A DNA stretch of 43,221 nt from assembly GCA_035938875.1 (NCBI GenBank), contig DASZGL010000098.1, positions 1-43,221 of the forward strand, written 5' to 3'. This DNA is from DASZGL01 sp035938875. GTDB taxonomy: Bacteria > Chloroflexota > Dormibacteria > Aeolococcales > Aeolococcaceae. Below are positions 23,040 through 30,587 of this stretch, piece by piece. The stretch's first letter is position 1. Every line of letters starts with the position of its first letter. The translations under genes and the position numbers were made by a program. Below the pieces are notes generated by a model. The model was not told the origin of the DNA and searched no databases. It saw only the letters and a program-made list of their open reading frames with translations.

Positions 23040-24728
23040 TCAGCGGGTCAGAAGCTCCTTCGCCGCCGCGTCGCGCATTCGTGCTTCGTCGTCGGCGCTG
23101 CCGCCGTCGAAGCGCGGGAACGCGGGACGTCCGAAGGCATAACCCTGCCCGTAGTTGACGCCGAGCTGGCGCAGGTAATCGGCGGTCTCGACGTGCTCGA
23201 TGCCCTCGGCGATGACGTCGGCGCCGATCTCAGACGCGAAGGCGACCACGGCGCGGATGGCGGCGCGGCCGCCGCGGTTTGCCGCCTCGACCACCAGCCG
23301 GCGGGCAACCTTGACGAACTCCGGCTCGGTTGCGGCGAGGACTTCGAGCGTGGAGTGGCCCTCGCCGACGTCGTCAATGGCAAAGCGAAATCCCTCGGAG
23401 CGATGGCTGTTCACCACCTGGCGCAGCCGGTTGAGGTCGCCGACCAGCTCGCGCTCGGTGATCTCCATGACCACGTCGGCCGGCGAACGGCCCACGGCTT
23501 CGAGGACGAGCAGCATCTGGTCGACGCGGTGCACCGGATCGATCAGCCCGCTAAGACCGCAGTTGATGAACAGCGGCGTGCCCGCGGGCAGCCAGGTCGC
23601 CCCGGCCAGGGCGGCGCGGCGGCACAGCCAGTCGAGGTCGCGGCCGAGGCCCATTCGCTGGGCGCTGCTGAAGAGACGCTCGACCTCGATGTCGACGTTG
23701 TCGGCGTTGGGGCGGGCAAGCGCCTCGTAGGCGACGATGGTCCGATCGGCGAGGCGCACCACCGGCTGGTAGGCGGCGACCACGCTGCGCGTCTCCAGCA
23801 GCTGGCGCACGATCGACGGCCAGGGCATGTGCGACGGGCCGAGGTCGGGAAGGTTGCGGCCGGCAGCGATCTTCACCCGATCGCGACCGGCGAGCTTGGC
23901 CTCGTAGAGCGCGTCGTCGACTCGCTTGACCAGCGCTTCAGCCGTCTCGCGTCCGTCCCAACGGGCGAGGCCGACCGAGCACGTCTGCTCATCCGGGACC
24001 ACCAGGCGCAGGCGCTCGACAATCGGCAGGGCGTCCTCGAGGGCGCAGCCGCGGAGGATGACGGCGAACTCCTCGCCTCCGTAGCGCGCGATGAAGTCGC
24101 TGGTGCGCACCGCCTCGCGCCAGGCCGCTGCGGTGCGCATCAGCAGAGCGTCACCCTCCTGGTGGCCGCGCATGTCGTTGAACGCCTTGAAGCGGTCGAG
24201 GTCGAGCACGGCGACGCAGACCGGGGCGCGGTCGCGCTGGGATCGCGTCAGCTCCCGGGGCAGCTCCTCGTCCCAGGCGCGGCGGTTGGCGACGCCGGTC
24301 AGCTGGTCGGTGCGGGCGAGAACGTCGAGCTGGTGGACGCGGGTGCGCAGCTCGCTGAGCAGCCGGCGGACGACCACCGCGACCAGCCCCATGCCGGCGA
24401 TCAGCCAGACCCAGCCGCGGTGACCCAGGGCCACGCCGCCGTCGCCGGCAACGCCCCGGTCGACGGCGAGCGTCCCAGACAGGCTTGCGGCGGCGGCGGA
24501 GACGATGGACAGGAACCAGAGCAGCGGCCGGGTCATCAGCGGCGCCCGATGCCAGAGCAGCACGCCGGCGGCGTAGGTCAGGGCGATGATCAGGGTCACG
24601 GTGATCGCCCGGATCGGGTCGGGCCGAGGCACCGCGAGGCTCAGGGCTGCGAACGTCGCGGCGAGAACGGCGACGAACCCGTACCACCGGGCCTCCGACA
24701 CCAGCGATGGCGCCGCCTTCGGCCTCAT
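23040..24728 (-). CDS. Membrane GGDEF-EAL c-di-GMP turnover protein
   Basis: 562 aa from ATG 24728; the frame stays open to GTG 24887, but the extra 53 residues have no domain content, so the start is uncertain. Four hydrophobic segments (about 16-33, 41-60, 67-87, 105-120) are followed by GGDEF (GGEEF at 217-221, RxxD I-site RTSD just before) and EAL (EAL at 335-337). In the EAL domain the key residues seem present: NCGL, EITE, DDVG, FVKV, AEGIE and GQGY. Both synthesis and hydrolysis of c-di-GMP are therefore possible; the net activity cannot be predicted. The glycoside hydrolase gene lies downstream. Confidence 0.88.
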   Translation of the reverse strand: MRPKAAPSLVSEARWYGFVAVLAATFAALSLAVPRPDPIRAITVTLIIALTYAAGVLLWHRAPLMTRPLLWFLSIVSAAAASLSGTLAVDRGVAGDGGVALGHRGWVWLIAGMGLVAVVVRRLLSELRTRVHQLDVLARTDQLTGVANRRAWDEELPRELTRSQRDRAPVCVAVLDLDRFKAFNDMRGHQEGDALLMRTAAAWREAVRTSDFIARYGGEEFAVILRGCALEDALPIVERLRLVVPDEQTCSVGLARWDGRETAEALVKRVDDALYEAKLAGRDRVKIAAGRNLPDLGPSHMPWPSIVRQLLETRSVVAAYQPVVRLADRTIVAYEALARPNADNVDIEVERLFSSAQRMGLGRDLDWLCRRAALAGATWLPAGTPLFINCGLSGLIDPVHRVDQMLLVLEAVGRSPADVVMEITERELVGDLNRLRQVVNSHRSEGFRFAIDDVGEGHSTLEVLAATEPEFVKVARRLVVEAANRGGRAAIRAVVAFASEIGADVIAEGIEHVETADYLRQLGVNYGQGYAFGRPAFPRFDGGSADDEARMRDAAAKELLTR

Positions 24729-24932
24729 CCGCCCATCACGGGGATGCGACTGGCTCCGCAACCAGACGGATCCAGACGCACGCGTGGTCGCCAAATCCTC
24801 CACCTCAGTACGCGGGCCTCGGCGCGGAGTATGGGTAGGCCACGCCGCGAGATCCCGATGGGTCACCGTTCGTCGCCCGACCGTCACTCGTGCGGACCCG
24901 ATCGCGACAGGCGATTCACGGCGGCGAGCCGG

Positions 24933-24938
24933 TAGGCT
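24933..24938 (+). promoter_or_regulatory. TAGGCT -10 element ahead of the DUF1345-like gene
   Basis: TAGGCT, eight bases, then ATG 24947. No Shine-Dalgarno. Confidence 0.5.
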
Positions 24939-24946
24939 CCGCGCCC

Positions 24947-25675
24947 ATGGATGAGCGCCCGGGCGATATCCAGCAGCTCAGCGACGGCGGCTACGGGGCC
25001 TCGGGCGTCACCCCCGCCCAGCTCGCCTGGGGCGTGCCCGCACAGCCTCAGTCGTACTGGCCGGCGCGAATCGCCGTGGTCGCCGCCGCCGTGCTCTACG
25101 TCCTCCTTCCCGAGCGGCTCATCCCCGGGCCACGTCTCTTGGTGCCGGTGCTCGAGGGTGTGGTGCTCCTGGTGATCAGCGTCGTCTTTCCCCATCGCAC
25201 CAGCCATGAACCCTCGACCGTTCGTCGCGTCATGGCCATCGTGCTCATCGCCTTGGTCACCGTCGCCAACCTCATCAACCTCGGGCTGCTCATCAGGGAG
25301 TTGCTCAAGGGCGGCATTCAGAATGGCCGGGAGCTGGTCTTCTCCTCCATCGCCATCTGGGTGACCAACGTCATCGTGTTCGGCCTCTGGTACTGGGAGC
25401 TCGACCGCGGCGGCCCCGCCGCCCGTCACGACCCGGCGCATCGCGAGCCGGACTTCTTCTTTCCGCAGATGACCACCCCGGGGGCGGCGCGGCCCGGCTG
25501 GACACCGACCTTCGTCGACTACCTGTATGTCAGCCTGACCAATGCCACCGCCTTCAGCCCGACCGACACCATGCCCCTGACCCCGACAGCCAAGGCGCTG
25601 ATGGGCGTCCAGGCGCTGGCCTCGCTGCTGACCGTCGCCCTCGTGGCGGCGCGCGCAGTCAACATCCTCAGCTGA
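24947..25675 (+). CDS. Integral membrane protein, DUF1345-like
   Basis: 242 aa from ATG 24947. Five hydrophobic segments at about 41-56, 64-81, 95-117, 131-149 and 217-238. The conserved-looking stretch DYLYVSLTNATAFSPTDTMP (191-210) sits before the last helix, reminiscent of the pore/selectivity-like region seen in DUF1345 and two-helix channel proteins. I have moderate confidence in the family and none in a transport substrate. The leaderless-type spacing after TAGGCT favours this ATG over the GTG at 24890. Divergent from the GGDEF-EAL gene. Confidence 0.75.
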   Translation: MDERPGDIQQLSDGGYGASGVTPAQLAWGVPAQPQSYWPARIAVVAAAVLYVLLPERLIPGPRLLVPVLEGVVLLVISVVFPHRTSHEPSTVRRVMAIVLIALVTVANLINLGLLIRELLKGGIQNGRELVFSSIAIWVTNVIVFGLWYWELDRGGPAARHDPAHREPDFFFPQMTTPGAARPGWTPTFVDYLYVSLTNATAFSPTDTMPLTPTAKALMGVQALASLLTVALVAARAVNILS

Positions 25676-25702
25676 TCTGCGCAACGCAAGACTGCGGGCG
25701 TT

Positions 25703-25721
25703 CCACCGTCATAACCGGTGG
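25703..25721 (+). terminator. Short hairpin after the DUF1345-like gene
   Basis: CCACCG (25703-25708) and CGGTGG (25716-25721), 7-base loop, 28 bases after the stop. GC-rich bases follow without a T-run; weak terminator candidate. Confidence 0.3.
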
Positions 25722-25769
25722 GGCCGCCCAGTTCGAGCCCCCCATTGACGCTGGGATGGAGTTGCACGC

Positions 25770-28013
25770 ATGCGTCTACGTCGTGTTCTGCCGAGCCTGG
25801 CCATCGGCGCGCTTTCCGTCGGGGTGACCGCGGTCGGCCAGCCAAACCAGGGACACGCTGCTGCGGCCCTGGCCGCGGGAACGCCGACGATGGTCGACCC
25901 CATCCGCGGCGGCGGCGAGCCCGACATCTCCGCCGGTCAGAAGGGCAACACCCTGATCACCGCCCCAGGCGGCTCGGGCGCGCAGACGAGCTGGTTCTGG
26001 CGGACCCGCGACGACGGGCTCAGCTACCAGACGCTCGGCCCGGGCAATGGCCACTGGGTCTGCGCGGGATCGGGCGGCGGCGACAGCCTGGCGGTTCCCG
26101 ACCCGGCGACAGGTGACCTCTACGTCGTCGACCAGGAAGCACTCGCCGATCTCGGACTCGGCAAGCTGACGCCCTCCAACCAGCTCACATCGTCCTGCGC
26201 CAATGCGCCCGCCGTCAGCGCCGACCGCCCGTTCTTCGCCGTGCTCGGCACGGGCAACAGCACCGCGCCGCAATCGGTCGCTGACAGCGGCAAGCCGATC
26301 GCCTACCTCTCATGGCAGTGCAACGGCTGTGGCGCCAACACCCCCAACGGCCCCGGAGGCCTGGCTTACGGCTGGACCGACGACGGCGTCACCTACCACT
26401 CGGCCGACCCCGGCGCTCCCGACAACCTGGTGCAGGCCCAGTTCATGGAGGCCAACGGAATCAACAGCTACGGCTGGCACGGGAACATGGTGGTCGACCC
26501 GACGACAGGCAACGTATTCACCGCAATCGGGTGTGCGACCTCTTCGGGGAACAGCGGGTGTCCGACGGGAGCAGCGCGCAACGAAGTAGGTATCGCCGTA
26601 GGCGTGCCGGCGAGCGCGCCGAGCGGGAACATCGGCCAGTTCGCCAGCCTCAACTACTACCCGGCAACAGGTATCGAAGACCCGGGCACGCTGTTCCCCG
26701 TCGTGGGCATGGACTCGCAACACACGCTGTACCTGATGTGGACCCAGGGCGACGGCTTCGGCAGCACGACAACAGCGCCCGACGCCACCAGTTGGCACAT
26801 CTACTACAGCTACTCGCTCGACACCGCGGCCGACAACCATCTGCACAAGACCTGGTCGCCCAAGATCCCGGTCGACAGCGCTCCCTCGCAGGCGGCGGTC
26901 TTCGGCTGGATGGCCGTCGGCGACCCTGGCAAGCTGGGCTTCGTCTGGCTCGGCAGCAACGTCCGCGAGCATCCCAGCGCACCGACCGCGACCAAGCAGT
27001 GGCATCCGTTCATCGCCACCACGACCAACGGCAACACCGCGTCGCCGACCTTCGAGCAGGCCCAGGTGGGCAGCAACGCCAATCACCTCAAGGACGTCTG
27101 TCTGCAGGGCACCGTGGGCTGCATCACCGGCGTCGGCAACCGAAACATGGCCGACTTCATCAGCTGTGACATCGGTCCTGATGGCGCCCTGCAGATCACC
27201 TACGCCGACGACGCCAACCAGCTGGCGACAAGCCCGGCGACGCTGATCCCCGGCCTGCCCGTTCCCATGACCGCACGGCAGATCTCCGGTCCCAAGCTGA
27301 TCGGCACGGGGGATCTCAGCGAGACACGTTTCGATCCCACGCCGACCACCGCAGGCATCACCGATCAGATCGGCGACGCGCTCTTTCCTCTACAGGGCGG
27401 CACCAACCAGCCCAACCTCGACCTGACCGCGTCGCGCGTCGAGTGGGACGGCACCAACCTGCAGGTGCACGTCAGCAGCAGCAACCTGGCCAGCCTTGCC
27501 AGCCCCGATGCAGTCCAACACAACGTCTGGTGGCTGACCACCTGGACCTTCCAGAACAAGATCTACTTCGCCAAGGTACAGGCAGATGCCACCGGGGCAC
27601 TGACGTACACCGCCGGGCTGCCCAAGAGCTTCGACCGCCCCGGCCTCAACGGCCAGACCGTCGCCACGCTGGTCGACTACAGCGGCGGCACCGCGGTGAC
27701 CGGCACGCACACCGGGAACGAATTCGTCATCACTGTTCCCGCCAGCATTGTCGGTAATCCGGCGAGCGATGCGGTGCTCGAGTCGGTGACCGGATTCAGC
27801 GTCCTCGACAACGGCGCGCCTCCGGCGATCGGTCCGGGGTCGGGCAACGTACCCACCATCGTCGACGCCACGCCGGCGTACAACGCAGTCCTCAAGACAG
27901 CGCCGGTCAATGCTCCCGAAGCACCTCTCGTGCCCCTGGTGGCGCTCGCCGGCCTGGTCATCGCCGCGGTCGCCTGGCAGCGCCCTCGGCGGCGCGACGT
28001 ATCATCGACCTAG
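25770..28013 (+). CDS. Large secreted, C-terminally membrane-anchored protein (sialidase/BNR-like propeller)
   Basis: 747 aa. Signal peptide at about 1-32 (basic MRLRR, hydrophobic core, cleavage near GHAAAA). The body has repeated Asp/Gly-rich stretches such as RTRDDGLSYQTLGPG, YGWTDDGVTYHSADPG and VVDPTTGNVF. These resemble BNR/Asp-box and exo-sialidase-like beta-propeller blades; the catalytic residues of a sialidase are not identifiable. The end, LVPLVALAGLVIAAVAWQ (about 721-738) followed by RPRRRD, is a transmembrane anchor with a basic cytoplasmic tail, so the protein is probably held on the outer face of the membrane. There is no LPXTG motif. GGATGGAG lies upstream of the ATG. Function unknown. 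Confidence 0.75.
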   Translation: MRLRRVLPSLAIGALSVGVTAVGQPNQGHAAAALAAGTPTMVDPIRGGGEPDISAGQKGNTLITAPGGSGAQTSWFWRTRDDGLSYQTLGPGNGHWVCAGSGGGDSLAVPDPATGDLYVVDQEALADLGLGKLTPSNQLTSSCANAPAVSADRPFFAVLGTGNSTAPQSVADSGKPIAYLSWQCNGCGANTPNGPGGLAYGWTDDGVTYHSADPGAPDNLVQAQFMEANGINSYGWHGNMVVDPTTGNVFTAIGCATSSGNSGCPTGAARNEVGIAVGVPASAPSGNIGQFASLNYYPATGIEDPGTLFPVVGMDSQHTLYLMWTQGDGFGSTTTAPDATSWHIYYSYSLDTAADNHLHKTWSPKIPVDSAPSQAAVFGWMAVGDPGKLGFVWLGSNVREHPSAPTATKQWHPFIATTTNGNTASPTFEQAQVGSNANHLKDVCLQGTVGCITGVGNRNMADFISCDIGPDGALQITYADDANQLATSPATLIPGLPVPMTARQISGPKLIGTGDLSETRFDPTPTTAGITDQIGDALFPLQGGTNQPNLDLTASRVEWDGTNLQVHVSSSNLASLASPDAVQHNVWWLTTWTFQNKIYFAKVQADATGALTYTAGLPKSFDRPGLNGQTVATLVDYSGGTAVTGTHTGNEFVITVPASIVGNPASDAVLESVTGFSVLDNGAPPAIGPGSGNVPTIVDATPAYNAVLKTAPVNAPEAPLVPLVALAGLVIAAVAWQRPRRRDVSST

Positions 28014-28016
28014 GCT
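28011..28016 (+). promoter_or_regulatory. TAGGCT element ahead of the binding-protein gene
   Basis: It overlaps the upstream TAG stop. A GTG four bases later (28021) is in frame with the chosen ATG at 28075 but would add a long pre-signal extension, so this is more likely a promoter with a leader of about 50 bases. Confidence 0.4.
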
Positions 28017-28074
28017 GACCGTGACATCGCAAGCGTGGCCCGGGTCGCGAGGACGGCGGCCCGGGGGTTTGCTC

Positions 28075-29343
28075 ATGCGTACGGTGGCCGCGCGACACCG
28101 CGGGCGGCTTGGCCTCGCGTCCGTGGCATCGGTGCTCTGCGCCGTCCCCGCGTGCGGCAGCAGCACCACGGCCTCCTCGTCCGCTGCAGCTGACACCCTA
28201 CTCGTAGCCATCAACGTGCCGTCGTCTGCAGACCCCTTCATCGCCGGCTACATCAAGCGGGGTGCCGAACTGGCAGCGCGTGAGCTGAGCCGCGACGGAG
28301 TGGTGATCAACGGACACCGCTACACGGTGACGCTGCGTGTGTATGACGACGCACTCGATCCGCAGCGAGCGACATCGAATGTCAGCGCGGCCATCCATGA
28401 CGGAGCCGTCGGCATCGTAGAAGACGGCTTCGGTGCCGCCCTGAGCGCGTCGCACAGCGCTGCGGCCGGGGTCCCCGAGATCATCATCAGCAATGGCGAC
28501 GCGGGGCTGCTCAACGACCACCCCAGCCTCTTCCGCCTCGGCATCGCCGACGACGCCGCAGCGACAGTTCTCGGCGGATACATCGCCAAGAAGGCGCAGT
28601 CGGTGGCGATCATCCACGACGACACCGCTTACGGACGCGATGGCGCCGATCAGCTGACCAAGGCGCTGGCCACCGCGTCGGCGACAGTCCCGGTCAACAA
28701 GGAAGTCCCGGCTTCGGCGCCCGCGGTCGATGCCGAGCTCCGCGCCGCCAGCGACGCTCATGTCGCGGGCCTGGCGGTGTGGGGCGGCGACGCATTCACC
28801 GCGCGTGTCGTCGCCGCCGCCCACGCCGACGGAATCGGCGTCCCGGTGTTCTCGGGACCCGCCGGCGAGAGCACGACGGTGCGCAAGGTGGCCGGGGCCG
28901 CCGCGGCCGAGGGCCTCGTCTTCGCCGCCTCGCGCATGGCGAGCGAGAGCGACAGCGCGTCGTTCGGCCAGTTCGAGCACCGCCTCGCCAGCGCCGAGGG
29001 CGGCCCGACCGACGCCGGCTTCAAGGATGCCGAGGGCCGCGAGATCCGCCAGCCCGCTGACTACGACATGTTCAGCTACGACGCCGTGCGCGTTCTCTGC
29101 GCGGCACTGCAAAAGAGTGGGTCGGCTTCGCCGGGCTCGGCCTTGCTCACGGCGATGACCCAGGCAAGCGTCACCAGCGCCAACGGCGACCACCGCGGTT
29201 TCAATCCCGACAACCACGAGGGTGTTGCCGACGACGACATCTACGTCGCCGTCATCCACGACATGACCTTCGCTCCAGTCCGGGACGAATCGCTGTCGGC
29301 GACACTGCCTGTTCCAGATGAGATCCTCGCCAACTTCCACTGA
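28075..29343 (+). CDS. ABC transporter substrate-binding lipoprotein (branched-chain amino acid type)
   Basis: 422 aa. ATG 28075 is preceded by CGGGGG and followed by a signal peptide ending in a lipobox (AVPACGSS). The mature protein is a type I periplasmic-binding fold (Peripla_BP_6/LivJ-like): FIAGYIKRGAELAARELS, GIVEDGFGAALSASHSAA, VAIIHDDTAYGRDGADQL and YDMFSYDAVRVLCAAL are typical segments. It should capture a small solute outside the membrane. It converges with the permease/ATPase genes on the other strand (32194-29919), the natural partners. The 3' end overlaps the next lipoprotein gene by 26 bases. Confidence 0.88.
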   Translation: MRTVAARHRGRLGLASVASVLCAVPACGSSTTASSSAAADTLLVAINVPSSADPFIAGYIKRGAELAARELSRDGVVINGHRYTVTLRVYDDALDPQRATSNVSAAIHDGAVGIVEDGFGAALSASHSAAAGVPEIIISNGDAGLLNDHPSLFRLGIADDAAATVLGGYIAKKAQSVAIIHDDTAYGRDGADQLTKALATASATVPVNKEVPASAPAVDAELRAASDAHVAGLAVWGGDAFTARVVAAAHADGIGVPVFSGPAGESTTVRKVAGAAAAEGLVFAASRMASESDSASFGQFEHRLASAEGGPTDAGFKDAEGREIRQPADYDMFSYDAVRVLCAALQKSGSASPGSALLTAMTQASVTSANGDHRGFNPDNHEGVADDDIYVAVIHDMTFAPVRDESLSATLPVPDEILANFH

Positions 29344-29968
29344 CCGACTGCGCAGCCTGCGCATGCTGGGTGCCGGCGTGGTGACAGTGGCGTCGGGGAT
29401 GCTGACCGCATGCTCCGAGGTCACCGTGCAACACGCCACACCAACCCCCGCACCGACAACGAGCTCTGTGCCGACGCTGCCCCCGATCGGTTTCAACCAT
29501 CGCTACGGCACCAACCCCGTGGCGGCCGCCGACGCCTTTCGCCTGGAGCGTGACCTCTTCTCGCGCAAGCAGTACTGGGAGGTCGCGCTGCGCACCCTGC
29601 CCGATGCCGCCGGGTACGTGCAGGTCACCGACCTCGCGGCGGTCAACCGGTCGCGCACCCAGTCGACCGGGGTCACGCTGGTCATCGCCACCGAGGCGAT
29701 CGCCACGATCAGAGACCTCTTGGCCGGCGGTGATGCCGCGCAGCAGGCCTTCTGCCAGCAGCTCCTCGACGCGCTGCGCGCCGACGGCTACGGCGCCTTC
29801 ACCACGGCGACGGTGCTCGTCTACTTCACCGAGCAGGACCGGCACGCGCAGCTGACCTGGACTGCGTCAGACGGATACCACTTCACGGTGTTCGACAACG
29901 ACCTCCGCGGCACGACGATCAATCCGTCGGCCTCGACGACGCCGTTTGCAGCCCCGCCAAGTCCCTGA
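29318..29968 (+). CDS. Lipoprotein of unknown function next to the ABC importer
   Basis: 216 aa. N-terminal signal with lipobox SGMLTACSEV, then a Thr/Pro linker and a globular domain without recognisable family (FNHRYGTNP, VTLVIATEAIATIRDLLAGG, YHFTVFDNDL). The start overlaps the end of the binding-protein gene by 26 bases, so translation is probably coupled, and a role together with that protein is likely. The 3' end overlaps the end of the livF-like gene by 50 bases. Confidence 0.7.
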   Translation: MRSSPTSTDRLRSLRMLGAGVVTVASGMLTACSEVTVQHATPTPAPTTSSVPTLPPIGFNHRYGTNPVAAADAFRLERDLFSRKQYWEVALRTLPDAAGYVQVTDLAAVNRSRTQSTGVTLVIATEAIATIRDLLAGGDAAQQAFCQQLLDALRADGYGAFTTATVLVYFTEQDRHAQLTWTASDGYHFTVFDNDLRGTTINPSASTTPFAAPPSP

Positions 29969-30587
29969 GCCGACCGTCGGCGATGGTCAGCCGCGGCGTC
30001 GCCGGCAGCAGCGCATCCGGCTGGTCGAGCCACAGGACGCTGGCGCCGCGAGCCATCTCCCGCCGGGTCAGGGCGATGACCGCGTCGGCCGCGTCGGCGG
30101 CGAGACCGACCGTCGGCGAATCGAGGATAAGCGCTCCCGGGGATGCAAGCCAGGCGCAGCCGAGACGGAGCAGCTGAAGCTCGCCCCCGGAGAGGCGCTC
30201 GACGGCGACGGACGCCCTGGCTCGCAGCCGGGGAAGGACGTCGAAGACCAGCACCGGGTCGCGGACGTGGCCGGCCGCCAGGCTCAGGGCCTCGGCGACG
30301 GTGCATCCGCCAAGCCGCGTTCCATCCTGCAGCGCGACGGCCAGGCCGGCGCGCCGCCGCATCGACGCCGCGCCGACGCAGGGACGGCCCCACACCCGGA
30401 CCTCGCCCGCTGCCGGGATGACTCCGGCGAGCGCGCTGGCCAGGCTGGTCTTACCGGTGCCGGCCGGGGCGACGACGACCGCGAGCTCGCCGGCGGCGAC
30501 GCCGAGGTGGTCGACGACGACGATCGACCGTCCACTGCGTTCGACGCGAAGGCCGACGACCTCGAGTCCCCACATCGTCACGCTCAC
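29919..30587 (-). CDS. LivF-like ABC ATPase with altered Walker B
   Basis: 222 aa. Walker A APAGTGKT (40-47, Lys46; the first Gly is Ala), Q-loop Gln87, signature LSGGE (132-136) intact. Walker B is LILD followed by Ser157 instead of the catalytic Glu (LDSPTVGL). The switch position is Gln189, as is normal for LivF (VEQN). It is the second ATPase of the importer. Start GTG 30587 overlaps the stop of the fusion gene (GTGA). Loss of the catalytic Glu suggests that its own ATP site binds but does not hydrolyse efficiently. Confidence 0.85.
   Translation of the reverse strand: MSVTMWGLEVVGLRVERSGRSIVVVDHLGVAAGELAVVVAPAGTGKTSLASALAGVIPAAGEVRVWGRPCVGAASMRRRAGLAVALQDGTRLGGCTVAEALSLAAGHVRDPVLVFDVLPRLRARASVAVERLSGGELQLLRLGCAWLASPGALILDSPTVGLAADAADAVIALTRREMARGASVLWLDQPDALLPATPRLTIADGRLRDLAGLQTASSRPTD

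Noticed and set aside
23193..24935. Plus-strand open frame of about 580 codons
   Set aside because: Antisense to the GGDEF-EAL gene; low-complexity Ala/Gly/Arg/His composition and no motifs.
25705..25745. tRNA-like stretch (CATAACCGGTGG followed by GTTCGAGCCCCCC)
   Set aside because: It resembles the anticodon and T-arm of a Met-type tRNA, but the T-stem does not pair, the base before the anticodon is not T in the 7-base loop, and there is no D-arm or acceptor stem.
30020..30022. Missing switch His in the LivF-like ATPase as evidence of degeneration
   Set aside because: LivF proteins normally have Gln here (VEQN), and Gln189 is present; only the Glu to Ser change in Walker B is unusual.
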